Shown here: piece by piece, positions 47,985-62,603 of the stretch
How the letters are laid out: the number at the start of each line of letters is the position of its first letter
Numbering within the stretch: the first letter of the stretch is position 1
Assembly: GCA_948099385.1 (NCBI GenBank)
Contig: CANUEZ040000024.1
Coordinates: 22,932,501-22,996,500, forward strand
Origin: Fasciola hepatica
Lineage: Eukaryota > Platyhelminthes > Trematoda > Plagiorchiida > Fasciolidae
Reading direction: 5' to 3'
DNA length: 64,000 nucleotides
Notes under the pieces: generated by a model
Seen by the model: only the letters and a program-made list of their open reading frames with translations
What the model was told of the DNA's origin: nothing
Database searches by the model: none
Program-made: the position numbers and the translations under genes

Positions 47985-48225
47985 TGCACAAAAACGGTAG
48001 AAACAAAATGTTCGTTTGCCTTGGCACTAACCGAACAGACTTCTCCCTCCCCCTACCGAACGCAATGTCAGTTTTCAATCAAGCCCTTTCCACTGTGTTA
48101 TTTTTCTCGTTGTATGATATATGAACTAAAATGTTTTACGTACGCGGTGGACAAGAGTAAACGAAGTGCTTGTATCTCACAACTTGTGTATTTTTTCTGT
48201 TTTCATGAACTGGATAAAGGGGACC
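47985..48225 (+). repeat. 3' terminal repeat of Penelope-like copy B
   Basis: Runs from TTTTTGTGCACAAAAACGG through TTGCCTTGGCACTAACCGAA and GACAAGAGTAAACGAAGTGC to TTTTCATGAACTGGATAAAG and GGGACCAA. The last motif is the same that opens the coding part of copies A and B, indicating the terminal repeat structure of a Penelope-like element. Confidence 0.75.
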
Positions 48226-48892
48226 AACTGCTTTACTAATCCAAGGACCTCTCTTCCTCAAAACCACGGTAACGGGTTCCTTTGACGGCTCGAACTCTGG
48301 TTCTGCTGCAAAGCAGATTAAGATTTGTTCCGTCCATCCGGATCATTCTTTTCCATTTCTATCTTGTCTATTTACTTCACTGACATAAGTCTTCCGTTTA
48401 ATTTTATTCTAATTAGAACTCATTGTATCCGGAATGGGATACATATTCTTCATCGTCACTTACTGTTCACCCAAATATCAGGCTGAGGTTTGCACGGGAA
48501 CACGTTTTCCAGATTCAGAAATCAGCCTTTCTTGCATTTACTTTCATGCGAATGTTGGATAGCAAGTAATCAACTGTAACAATTCATCAATCTCCAACTG
48601 TGTAATCCATTGCCAACGGAATTCGCCATGGTTCACTCTGTCAACATCTCGATCATTCGTTTGTATCTAGCTTCTGTCTGTCAGTCTCAATCCCTGTAGC
48701 ACGATCTGAATCCCGCCAATAATGTCCGAATTAAAATACCAGAACAAGGCACTCTCGGATCTTCATGGAATGCTTCTCGTATGGTGAGCTCCTGAGAGTC
48801 GTACGCAAGATTCGTTGGACAGTCGATCGGATTGTTATTTCAAACCACATCTCAGTAGTACTGTAGAAATCGTGTCTAACCGACCAATCGTA
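48226..48892. other. No gene recognised
   Basis: Short unremarkable frames between the Penelope-like locus and the next R1 copy. Confidence 0.45.
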
Positions 48893-49173
48893 CGTAATGA
48901 AATACCCTGGAAGCGGACCACGCGCACTTGAAGAACGACAAGACCAAACAAGAACAGTAAAAATGTAGTCTTTTACATTTGGCTGGTGCTCACTCGTTTA
49001 TATACAGAAATAGGCACGTATTCATTGGTAGACAACGTCCAGACCCACATCAAGGCGGCTTCATCGTATCTATACAATCTAACATTTACGGACCGGCTTT
49101 ACGTGACTGGTTGGGTACTGCTAATGAAGCTATAGTGCAATGGGCCGCGTGTGGAGACTCTCGAATCACTATA
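48893..49173 (+). mobile_element. R1 repeat copy
   Basis: It begins CGTAATGAAATACCCTGG and ends GAATCACTATA, matching the 37162 copy over its length, including GAACGACAAGACCA and CACTCGTTTATATACAGAAA. It shares ten of eleven bases with the 37-kb copy just before the start, so the true boundary could be a little further left. Confidence 0.65.
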
Positions 49174-53484
<4,311 letters not shown>

Positions 53485-53625
53485 GTGCTAGCGCATGAGT
53501 GCAGTGGAAGGGCTATATACCCCCTAGGTACAAAGGCTCACTGAAAGATTAGGAATAACCTGCACTCAGACCCTGAGGCTTAGAGTAAAGAATCACGTAA
53601 GGTCCCAATAGGTTTGGTGTAGTAG
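53485..53625 (+). repeat. Interspersed repeat R2, plus copy
   Basis: Shares GCGCATGAGTGCAGTGGAAG, ACAAAGGCTCAC, CAGACCCTGAG and AATCACGTAAGGTC with the minus strand of 54413-54545. Possibly a SINE, but I cannot place pol III boxes with confidence. Confidence 0.65.
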
Positions 53626-53665
53626 CGTTCCCGAAGACAGCAGGTTACTGTCTACTATCAAAGTA

Positions 53666-53742
53666 ACCGGCGACAGCGGAGATTCGAATCTCGGACTTCT
53701 GCGTTGATATTGAACGCTCTAAACCACTCGACCACCACCGGT
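53666..53742 (-). other. tRNA-like sequence (tRNA pseudogene or SINE head)
   Basis: 77 bp on the minus strand. The ends ACCGGTG and CGCCGGT form a 7-bp acceptor-like stem. An A-box match TGGTCGAGTGG, a 5-bp anticodon-like stem GCGTT/AACGC around the loop CAATATC, and a B-box-like GATTCGAATC are present. Against a working tRNA: the loop lacks T at the position before the anticodon, the T-stem has mismatches, and four extra bases follow it. It therefore looks tRNA-derived but decayed. Confidence 0.45.
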
Positions 53743-54412
53743 CTGCCCGCCTTCTAAGTGCCATTTCCTTCAAGTTGTTCACTTCGGACTCTCTATCAAC
53801 TCCTTTCTCTTACGGATTCTCCGTTCACTCTGCTGACTCACCATATCCTTCCTGGGCTAACGTAATTCATGTATCGAGTGATGATTATCCAACGGACATT
53901 GAGCCTATCATGGAGCCATTATCATAGTAACCATGTCAAAGCATAGAATGCATTGGTTATCTTTATATATCTAATCAATCCTTTATAGTCTAGATGGTAG
54001 TCTTATCCTTTTGTATTTTAGTTCCAGTGTGACTTCGTGATTTTTAAAATTTGGTTCCCCTGTATTCTCATCGAACAGATCTTCAACTTTCAACAATGGC
54101 TTCCAATCGTAGACTACAGAGTTGTGTACATGCGCGTGTGCTTGTTTCAACTGTGACTTCATCCCTTGGGCGAGTGAACCGATTTGATTGGTGGCCACCA
54201 CTATAGTCTCTCTCTTTCTCTCTCTCACCTGGCCGTCGTTCGTTCTTGACCATAGTTCGACTTTATCATACAGTTTATCACCTTCATCCCCGTGAGTGTA
54301 AACCGTCAGTGAACACCTCTGGCTGAGATATGCATTTCTGAAATACTAAACTTCCTTCATCGGGATCGAAGAAACAGAACGAGGATGATCCCTGCATGGG
54401 GTGGTATTGTAA
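53743..54412. other. No gene recognised
   Basis: Short frames, including a minus-strand frame of 81 codons at 53983-54228 without known motifs. Confidence 0.4.
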
Positions 54413-54545
54413 TGATTAACAGGTGACCTTATGTGATTGACCAGCACTCCAAATCTCAGGGTCTGGCTGACGGTTATCCCAAATAGTGTGGTGGGCCTTC
54501 GTGGCTAAGGCGTTTGCACCTCTTCCACTGCACTCATGCGCAATT
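54413..54545 (-). repeat. Interspersed repeat R2, minus copy
   Basis: Inverted relative to 53485-53625, 0.8 kb away. On the minus strand it reads GCGCATGAGTGCAGTGGAAG, then CAGACCCTGAGATTTGG and AATCACATAAGGTCACC. Confidence 0.65.
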
Positions 54546-55269
54546 ACGTAATAAAAAAAATATTGATAGAACGCGAACGATAACGATCCGATGCACGAAC
54601 GACGGAGAGAGAGGGGGGAGAGTAGATGGGGACACGGAAACACACGTGTCTATTGTGTACAGCTTTTTGATGTATGATACGTCATAACAGCTGGTACAGC
54701 AAGATATTATGAAAACAGTTTCTTTCGTTTCCCATGCCTACCGGGATCTAGAAGGGGAGAAAAGGAGAATCGTTATTGGTGCTCCCATTCCAGATTCCCC
54801 GACACTCTTTCATTCCCATTACAGTATATTTTCGTTTGTTTTACTAAGTTACCCACGTAGAACGATCTCGTAATTGTTCTGGCTTGTGTAGGTTACTGCT
54901 AGTAGAGGTTATACGGTGATCATTCTACAGAGATCGGGAAAACAATCAATGCAAAGGTCATCTCTGCACCAGCCGGTGATTACGTAATACAGGTAATAGC
55001 TCAGCGATTAGGTTACGAAACGTGCTTTCAGTAACTACACAGAAGCAACTCCGGGCTCAGATACCACCCTACATTGAGGGATATTTTCTGACGTTTATTA
55101 CAATACTCACTTGTTTGTTCTGTCAACCTAAGTCGAACTGAAAAGAAGTGCAGAATTTACCTTCTGATTATATATTTGCTATTGTCCTGCTCAATCACAC
55201 GAGTAGACGGGAGCAGGCGAGTTTGTCTGGCTGAGCACATATGGCCCATGATCAGCACCAAGTTGTGAC
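54546..55269. other. No gene recognised
   Basis: A tRNA-like A-box word TAGCTCAGCGATTAGG near 54997 suggests another decayed SINE, but its B-box partner is poor. Confidence 0.4.
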
Positions 55270-55435
55270 AGACTGGCCGTGGTTATACAGTCGTCATGGG
55301 GAACTTTAGACCCCTCTATCTCGGGCGGGAATCCTCGTACCGTCGACACCGGTCACTTCCTCCCAATCGACAGCCACGAATTGGCCAAGACCCCGTTCCC
55401 GAAACGCTGTACTATTTTTATAATAATAAAAGGAA
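55270..55435 (+). mobile_element. tRNA-derived SINE, degraded
   Basis: Starts AGACTGGCCGTGGTTATAC, like the 60.5-kb copy. It keeps TCGTCATGGGGAACTTTAGA and GGTCACTTCCTCCCAATCG, and ends in TGTACTATTTTTATAATAA followed by A-rich sequence. The B box is damaged (GGGCGGGAATCC). Confidence 0.6.
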
Positions 55436-56184
55436 ATTAATTGAAAAAGTCGTACATTAGGATCGTACCAAGATAAACAATCGAATATGATACCGCGTGT
55501 ATTCAGTCATTCACAGACATTTATCAATTATGATCGAAAAACTTATAGGGGTAGCCGATAATCGCGGGTGTTTTCCGGAAAAAGATACCTTTCTCTGGGA
55601 GCATTTCGGAAGGACAAACAGTTTGGACATCGTAATAACGATTTCTTGTGCAGCTTTTCCCGGCATATGAGCGAATCTTGAAAAGGCGAAAACTTTGTAT
55701 TGAAAAAATTACCGTTATCACCTATCAGTTGCTGTATAAACTTTGCCTAGTTAGACTGCCCCGCTCTCTGATGATTCTTCCTCAATGTTACTTCCGTTTT
55801 ATTTTCAAGCCTGCATTTGCACCCAGTCACCTGCTCTGTGGTAACGGTCGAGACCAGACAAATTCCCCATGCGTTTGCTAGTTTTCCAAGTTATCAGGCT
55901 TCCAGTTTAGGAATCGTTTTCTAAGATCGAGTGAATTACATCGGTGAATCATCAAGAATTCACGGGACGCAGCCTCGTGGCGACATACTCTGAGGGATAT
56001 CAGCCAACCAGAATCGCTGTGATCAGGTACACCAAAACATCGCTGTGATTGATCGACTTGTGATCTACTAATAATTTCTACTTATATAACACATTTACAA
56101 ATCACTTCGGCAATAGAATTACCGTACGGTTTCGCAGCCTTCTTGCTATTTCGATTAGCGTAGTCCTGGGTTAGAGCGATTCCA
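55436..56184. other. No gene recognised
   Basis: Short frames only. Confidence 0.4.
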
Positions 56185-56760
56185 ATAGGTGATCCGTTTA
56201 TGTCCTGCGAATAGTTCAAGTATACTAGTTACAGACGCTTCCGAAGTGGTATTTGGGAGAGTTCTGGGACGAGAGAGAAGACTGTTTGGTTATTATCATT
56301 TTCAGGCCACCCGACAGAGCGGAAAATGGATATTCACAAACTCAGACAGAAGCTGTGACTGTCATGTGGGCTGTGAATTGCCTTCACAAGTACCTTATCC
56401 GACTGCATTTCCCCAATGTGAAGCATCATGGCTTAGTGATATTCTGAAGGGGATTGCACATGTTTATCCTGCAAGGAAAGAAAAAGATCAAAAACCCCAT
56501 GAACAGAAGCTCACAGTAAGCGCATCCCATAATTACATCAACCAAAAATCAATCTAAAGGTCATTAGCGTGCGTTACAAATAAATCAGATTATGAATTTC
56601 TTAAATTTTTGTTTGAACCTCTTATTTCGGTAGAAAAATCAATGGGAGCTATGCTTCGGTGATGAAGCACTACGCCGGCTGCATGTAATAGTAGAACAGT
56701 ATACAAACCGGGTAAACAGATTCCTCAGACTGATTTCTTGTCACGCTGCTGCCAAATCTG
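56185..56760 (+). pseudogene. Gypsy RNase H fragment
   Basis: A second, unrelated-copy gypsy remnant. One frame holds SSILVTDASEVVFGRVL with the first catalytic Asp. A shifted frame holds ENGYSQTQTEAVTVMWAVNC with the catalytic Glu and LHKYLIRLHF. The third catalytic motif is degraded. The end of the module, VYKPGKQIPQTDFLSRCC, lies near 56700-56755, so about 240 bp between are scrambled or inserted. RT and integrase were not recognised next to it. Confidence 0.75.
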
Positions 56761-56873
56761 AATTATTTTTGACAGATTTGCAGATCGCAAATAATCAGGG
56801 AATTCAGATGGTATCAAAGTGAAACGCTCTCACAGTTAACACTGGATGCGAAACGCGAATTTACTCGGCAAAC

Positions 56874-57157
56874 CGTATATCCTGGAACAACTCGTACCCG
56901 GAATTACGCCCACCAAGAACTGACGAGACAAAAATAGAAAATAAGTATTTTTGCTAGTCCTATTTGTCAAGAACTCACCTATGTATATCAAGCAGGGCAT
57001 GGTACTAACTAACGAATAATGCACTATTCAGTCATAAAGCGATCTGGTTGTATCTGGACGATCTGACCACCAAGGTTGGGCTAGATCTGACTGATTAAAC
57101 ACTGGACACGAAGCTGTAGTGTACCTCGCCGTGTGTGGATGCATTCAAATCACTATA
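56874..57157 (+). mobile_element. R1 repeat copy
   Basis: CGTATATCCTGGAACAACTC, ACCAAGAACTGACGAGAC, CATAAAGCGATCTGGTTGTA and an end near TCAAATCACTATA match the family. It lies just behind the gypsy RNase H fragment. Confidence 0.65.
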
Positions 57158-57316
57158 CTGAACTCAAACCACGAAAAATAATTCGCTGTCTCCTTCGGGA
57201 ATCATGCGAAGCTCTCCATTTTGTGGGATGATTTACCATGTCGTAATGAGCAGTTATTGATACCACCGTCCTTGAGGATGAAAGTGCCAGACTATTTACA
57301 TTCCCGCTATTTTGAG

Positions 57317-57590
57317 TGTAGTCGTTCGAATGCCTCCGTACGTGGTCTAGTACGCTGTAGCTTGGTCTGCAGTATCCGGTCAACCATGTGAAGTCCGACC
57401 TTGACAGTCAGATCGTGCGGACACAGAGGAATCACTTTGTGCCTGGTCGGTACTCTATCTGCCAATAACTACATGCTTTTTTCATGTATATATCAGTTTG
57501 TGCTGATCAAATCCGACAGAATGCATTCCTGCGGTTGGTGTTTAGTCTTGTCAGTTCCTCGTACGCGTAGTCTGGGTACTTTCTATTACA
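57317..57590 (-). mobile_element. R1 repeat copy, minus strand
   Basis: On the minus strand it starts TGTAATAGAAAGTACCC and passes AGACTACGCG, GAACTGACAAGAC, TTATTGGCAGATAGAGTACC and CGATCTGACTGTCAAGGTCG, ending GAACGACTACA. The TGT and ACA termini are preserved. It forms an inverted pair with the copy at 56874. Confidence 0.7.
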
Positions 57591-60406
57591 TTATGCACGC
57601 TTGACCGGGTAGATAAAATTCTCACAAAATCACTTGTTCGCGTGATGCTTTGGTGGCCAGCCGTGAATCAGGTCTTAACGGTGATATCCGTGAACTACAA
57701 GCGTTGCTTACACAAAAAAGCCTTGGAGTCGTAGACTTTGAGCCTATGATCAATTAGAAATAGTCCTTGGCAGCTTTCTCGTATTGGTTATTACGAGCCC
57801 TCTCCGGGTAAATATTAAGTGTTTATTGTGGAAGACACATACTGAAAAGGGAATGTAAGTAGAGGGTAGCTTATTCGATTCCGGCTCCCTGTGTGGACAT
57901 TTTGATGCAAAAAAGCAATTAGATTTTCCATTGATTACTTCTTTACGGTGTTTGGATTCTTCCGATATTTTATGTTTCAGCAGAAGTGAACTGCGTCCAA
58001 CAAAGGGCTTTGGTAACTGAACGATCAGCTCCCGTATGGTCGAGATAACCGACTTGGATGACGGATCCATTTGGACCAACGATCTATCGGTCCGACTGAA
58101 TTCAGTTTGCCCGAACCGAAGGGCGGTCAGAAGCCGCAGCCACAGCAAGCCGAAACAGAAGATTCACTGCCACATGAGCTAAACTCACCTCGTACCAGAA
58201 AGTCCACAAAGACTGACTAAAATATCAGTTCCACAGACCAGTAAGACCGTTCCACGCGATCTGATACGCGGAGTCTGATGTTCTGACTCATGTTTCTCAA
58301 ATGTTTGTATACATTTAGTCGGGTGTGTCGCCCTTCCCATTTCGCACGTCTATACTGTCTCTCTCGTTAGTTTTGCCTTCAACCCCAACTAATTATTCTT
58401 TGTGCTCACTGGCACGAAAACTACCAGGTACGTTCCGTTTCACCAAATCAACTTCTGATTGGTTTCTTGTTGTCGCCCTATTTGCCTTGTTCAGAAGTGA
58501 TCGGTGTTACTAGCACAGAGACCTTGTTAGTTGCTAGCCTGAAGTTCGAGATTTTTTGATTGCCTCCCGTGACCTGTGTATTGTACCACCCGATTACAGG
58601 GGTTCTTCAGGTGGGATATGAACTGTTCGCATTCGGACCACAGAAGAATTTAGATAAAGAGCACCCAGTGTGTTGTGGTCAGGCATTTGCTCTTAGGATG
58701 TCAATCAGGCCTTCTTGGTGCACGTAGTTCCGGGTACGGGTTATTCCAGAACATGCCGTCGCTCGGGTAGGTCCAAGTTCCACACGAACTCGGATAGCCT
58801 ATCCGTTTACATGCACAACTGGCAATCCTGCCACCTGGATTAGAAACTTGATGCTTATGCATTACTGATGATTCTTGACTGGCTGAACGAAACAACCATA
58901 TCTTGCATAGCTTCCGTGAATTTTACTAGCGGTTTAAGCGTCGATATTGTGCGATTAACGATTTAATAAGCAATTCAGATCTCATAGTACTTAAACAAAA
59001 CACAACACAAACTATTCCAATACACTAATCCACACATGGTACACGTAGATGGACAGACTATCGGTCGGAAACTTGTTCAGAATTATCTTTCCAGGCGGTG
59101 ATCGATAGATCAATAGATGAAGTAAATTCAACTATACATGGCTGTAAATACGAAAGCATTCAAGTGTTTATGGAAACCATAACGAAATAATGTCAATTAG
59201 TCACCGTTACCCATAAGAAAATCGACAATATCATTTAATTCAACTTGTCCACTTTGATTTGAGACATAAGATAGACGTCAATAAAGTTGTGACTGTCGTA
59301 GTAAACATCAGACCAGCTACAACCTCGGTTTCTTACTTACTCATCATATTTCTGAAACCAAAACAACTAACTCACTCGGACGATAATAAAAACCCCTTTA
59401 GATATGGAGTTCATTGTTTATATACATCTTAGGCTACGGATTGCTTGTCTGCCTGCACTATCTATCAATCACATATGGAACATTCACACTCAGCCTAGTG
59501 GGTTGAAATTCTCTAACACACCGACCTGTGACCTTGATATTGATTTGTGGTTGGTTATCGATCGTGGTATGCTTCGCTTATCAACAAATCAATGTATCAC
59601 GCTGATTTCGGCCACTGAAACCACAAACGGATTAACCAAGGGGTCACTATTGATTAATATTATGGTACATTGAAGCTATGGTGAGTCTGTTACATGCGTG
59701 ATAAACGGACATGTTTGTGTTCTTCGAATCGAGAAGTATCAATCGTATAAACTGCTACACTATGCTGGTACAAATCTGCAAGAAATTTGGCCTTTTGAGC
59801 GAATAGTGTAAAATAAGGACTTTATATCAGGCGATTACAATTGGTCGTCATTTTGTCATGTCTCAGTATTTTTCGCGGAAGGCATCATAGTAATCAGTGG
59901 GAAAAAACACCCGGCGATTCCTTGGTCAACAAAGATTTCATAAAGGAATTAGCTGTTTAATTTCTCCATAATTCGTCACGGTTGAACTGATCGATGATGT
60001 CTTTGGATCTCTTTCAGCAGAAGAAAAAGTGCTTCCATTAAGGTGTTTTGCACATTCCTGAAGGCGGTGCGGTGGGCTATAGTTTCGTGTTTAGTGTTCA
60101 ATCAATCGCACTCATGTCTTCCTGATACAGGCAGATCGCTCTATGACCGGACAGACATGGTCCACCAACTGCTGTCAGGCATTGCGGAATCTACAAAAAG
60201 AATGCGTAGCAAATAAAGCTGGGAAAATACTTACTTGTTATTCTCATCTTATCAGTTTTTAGTGCCTGTGGTTCCAGGAAAGGGGTATTCTAGTACCTAG
60301 GACTATATTCAGTCAGAGTTCGAACTGTACTAACTGTCGTCCTTGTGGTCGCTAGTGATCCGAACTCTGGTCACAGCAGATTCTGAAGAGGAACGACAAC
60401 GCTATT
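57591..60406. other. No gene recognised
   Basis: A minus-strand frame of 132 codons (57750-58148) is the longest, with no domain I recognise; it could be an exon but nothing supports it. The rest shows short frames only. Confidence 0.4.
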
Positions 60407-60525
60407 GGCCGTGACCATACCATGTTATAAAGATCGGTTCTGATCTGATCGCCGAAGTTAAGCAAGGTCGGGTTCCGTTGGTACCTGCATAGGTGATCGG
60501 CTGACAATACCGGGTGTTGCAGCCA
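60407..60525 (+). pseudogene. 5S rRNA-like sequence
   Basis: Clearly related to animal 5S rRNA over about 119 bp: ACCATACCATGTTATAAAGA, CGGTTCTGATCTGATCGCCG, AAGTTAAGCAAGGTCGGG and AATACCGGGTGTTGCAGCC. The 5' GGCCGTG pairs with 3' TGCAGCC with one mismatch. The internal control C box is altered: GGTACCTGCATAGGTGATCG, where animal genes usually have GGATGGGTGACCG. No T-run terminator follows, and a SINE starts nine bases later. I read it as a 5S pseudogene or the 5S-derived head of a composite SINE. Confidence 0.75.
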
Positions 60526-60533
60526 CCCCTTTA

Positions 60534-60696
60534 GACTGGCCGTGGTCCAGTTGTTATCGCCGTGGACTTTGGACAACAGCGACCCAAGTTCGATTCCGGT
60601 CCCCACCGACCACTTTCCCACTCGGCATCTTTTCACTGGCCGCTGCCCCCTTCCTGAATTGTTGTACTTTGTTGGATAATAAGTAAAAGAAGAAGT
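60534..60696 (+). mobile_element. tRNA-derived SINE, directly behind 5S-like sequence
   Basis: The best copy of the family. It has an A box TGGTCCAGTTG near 60543, a B box AGTTCGATTCC near 60588, then CGACCACTTTCCCACTCGGC, and a 3' end TTGTACTTTGTTGGATAATA with an A-rich tail. Similar to the copies at 17990 and 55270, neither of which has 5S-like sequence in front. Confidence 0.8.
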
Positions 60697-60971
60697 CAAA
60701 AGGATGTTTATTCATATCTTATATTTAAAACTTATTTGCATTTTTCGGGATACGTGCATTCTTCTTCCTTTTTAAAGTGCCAATCCGTACGGATTTCTGA
60801 ATGCCACGAACAGCTAACTTACTGATGGGTCGAGAAAGTAACAGGGCTCACCTTTCGCTGGTAGTCTGAGTGTTACCTCTACTTTTTCTATCAAGATATC
60901 ACAGGCTTTTCTTTGTAGAAAGAAAAAAATTGTTTGAATGAGCTGAGTGATCCGTTAATCAAACAAATATA
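60697..60971. other. No gene recognised
   Basis: Short spacer between the SINE and the Tigger-like element. Confidence 0.45.
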
Positions 60972-62428
60972 CAGTGCCGCCCCCTTAAAGCGTACTCCCA
61001 AAAAGGGTTCACCTCGTTCGTGTAAACATAAAGTCCTGTCCCAACTGATCTTACAGTTGAAACCCTTCAAGAGCGAACATGGCCGTCGGATCGCACACTG
61101 ATATATCGAAAGAAATGGCTACTTGACTCTGTGTTGAAGAAAGCCGGCGGACTTTTCTGTAACAGGTAGCAAATGTTGCTCTTGAGTGTGTGTGTGAACG
61201 TCATAGGTCCGTCGTGGAGTTCATGGAAGGCCATTGGAATCGATGTCGCTGGATATATTGTGTATTACTGTGCACCCTCAGTTATTCACGACAGCCATCG
61301 ACATCTGCAATTTTCCCACCGTGGCGGTAGAACTCAGTAGCGCAGATAAATCATGATGGGACGGTCGCTTAGAAAGGCCTTCTTGACCCTTGCTGATAAA
61401 GTAAAGGTTAGTAATTTGCATGAGAATGGAGCTAAGTGAGGAGGTTTTGCATCCCCGATTCGGGAACTCAAGTTCACAAGACTGCGAAAAACGAGGTCAG
61501 CATCAAAACTGGTTGGGACCAAGGAACTTCAGTTAAGCGAAGAATCTTGCATTCACGTCTCCGTTGCTCCAGTGATGGCAGCAGCCCCGTGTTAGAATGG
61601 TTTATCACAGCTCGTCGGAATCATCTGTCGGTAACCGAAGTGTTACTACAAGGGAAAGCACTGTAGGTGAGCCGTAATGTGAAACATAGAGAAAATCGCG
61701 TGAGCAACGACTGGTTGTACGAATTACAACAACGTCACAATATTAGCTGTAGACTATTTAACGGCCAAGCCTCCGAGTTTCAACTGAAATGATATCCAAG
61801 ATGGATGGAACGCGTTCCTAATTCGCGAGAGGATTATGATTCGAAGAACATTTTTAGCCATGCTAAGCTGGTCCTTATTTTAGGGCCACTGCAATATGCA
61901 GCTTGGTGGCGAAAGATAATCCGTACAGCTGCATACGAAATTGCAAGAAAAGGGTGGCCGATTTGCTCGCATGCAGTTCTACTGGGGAAAAGCTGAAGCC
62001 ATTAGTCATCGGCAAACAGGAATCCACGATGCTTCAGAGAAGTAAACCAGGAGCTGTTGGGAATTGATTATCACGCTAAGGGACGAGCATGGATGATCAG
62101 AGACATATTTCATAGGCGGATTCAAAAAATCAATAATCAAGTGCTTCTGGAACGACGATCAATTCTTCGCTATTTAGATAACTGTTCAGCCTATCCCTAC
62201 TTACACCTAAGGAATGGAAAGATGGTGTTTTTGCCGCCAGGCCCAACGACAGGACTTCAGCCTTTGGACGCGGGCATAATCCAACAAATGGAGTCGATTT
62301 ACAGAAAGGGATTCTGACACACAGCCATAAATGGATGGTGGAGCTGACAGAAAGGCAACAAAGTGTACGTATAGTTCTATTTACACGAAAGGCACAAACA
62401 ACGCGACTCCGTTTAAGGTGCACCGCTG
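60972..62428 (+). mobile_element. Tigger/pogo-like DNA transposon with degenerate terminal inverted repeats
   Basis: The left end starts CAGTGCCGCCCCCTTAAAG right after a TA. The right end reads TTTACACGAA and later CCGTTTAAGGTGCACCGCTG, ending at 62428. The outermost bases and an inner TTCGTGTAAA block match between the ends in inverted orientation. TA flanking is present only on the left. Length is about 1.46 kb with one transposase frame inside. Confidence 0.75.
61345..62317 (+). pseudogene. Tigger/pogo-like transposase
   Basis: DDE transposase of the CENP-B/jerky-related family, which excises and reinserts the element at TA sites. In changing frames: an N-terminal helix-turn-helix near 61350 (LTLADKVKVSNLHENGAK), a CENP-B type binding domain (VLEWFITARRNHLSVTEVLL) near 61590, and NDWLYELQQRHNISCRLFNG near 61705. 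The catalytic part follows: VPNSREDYDSKNIF, whose first Asp region is degraded, DYHAKGRAWMIRDIFH, and the second Asp in RYLDNCSAYP near 62172. The third acidic position is LQPLDAGIIQ near 62258. Several stops and frameshifts exist, so it is inactive. Confidence 0.85.
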
Positions 62429-62536
62429 AACCAGAGCCAGACTAATAGATATATCTTCGGTTGACTTACGATGGGTTGTGGTCTTTTGATTGTACTCATC
62501 TCAGCAAGTTTTAACGAGTGAACATTAAAGATGATG

Positions 62537-62539
<3 letters not shown>

Positions 62540-62601
<62 letters not shown>
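62540..62601. repeat. (AT)n microsatellite, 62 bp
   Basis: Uninterrupted AT dinucleotides. Confidence 0.97.

Positions 62602-62603
<2 letters not shown>

Noticed and set aside
57750..58148. 132-codon minus-strand frame
   Set aside because: Its length is only moderately above chance, no domain is seen, and splice sites could not be defined.
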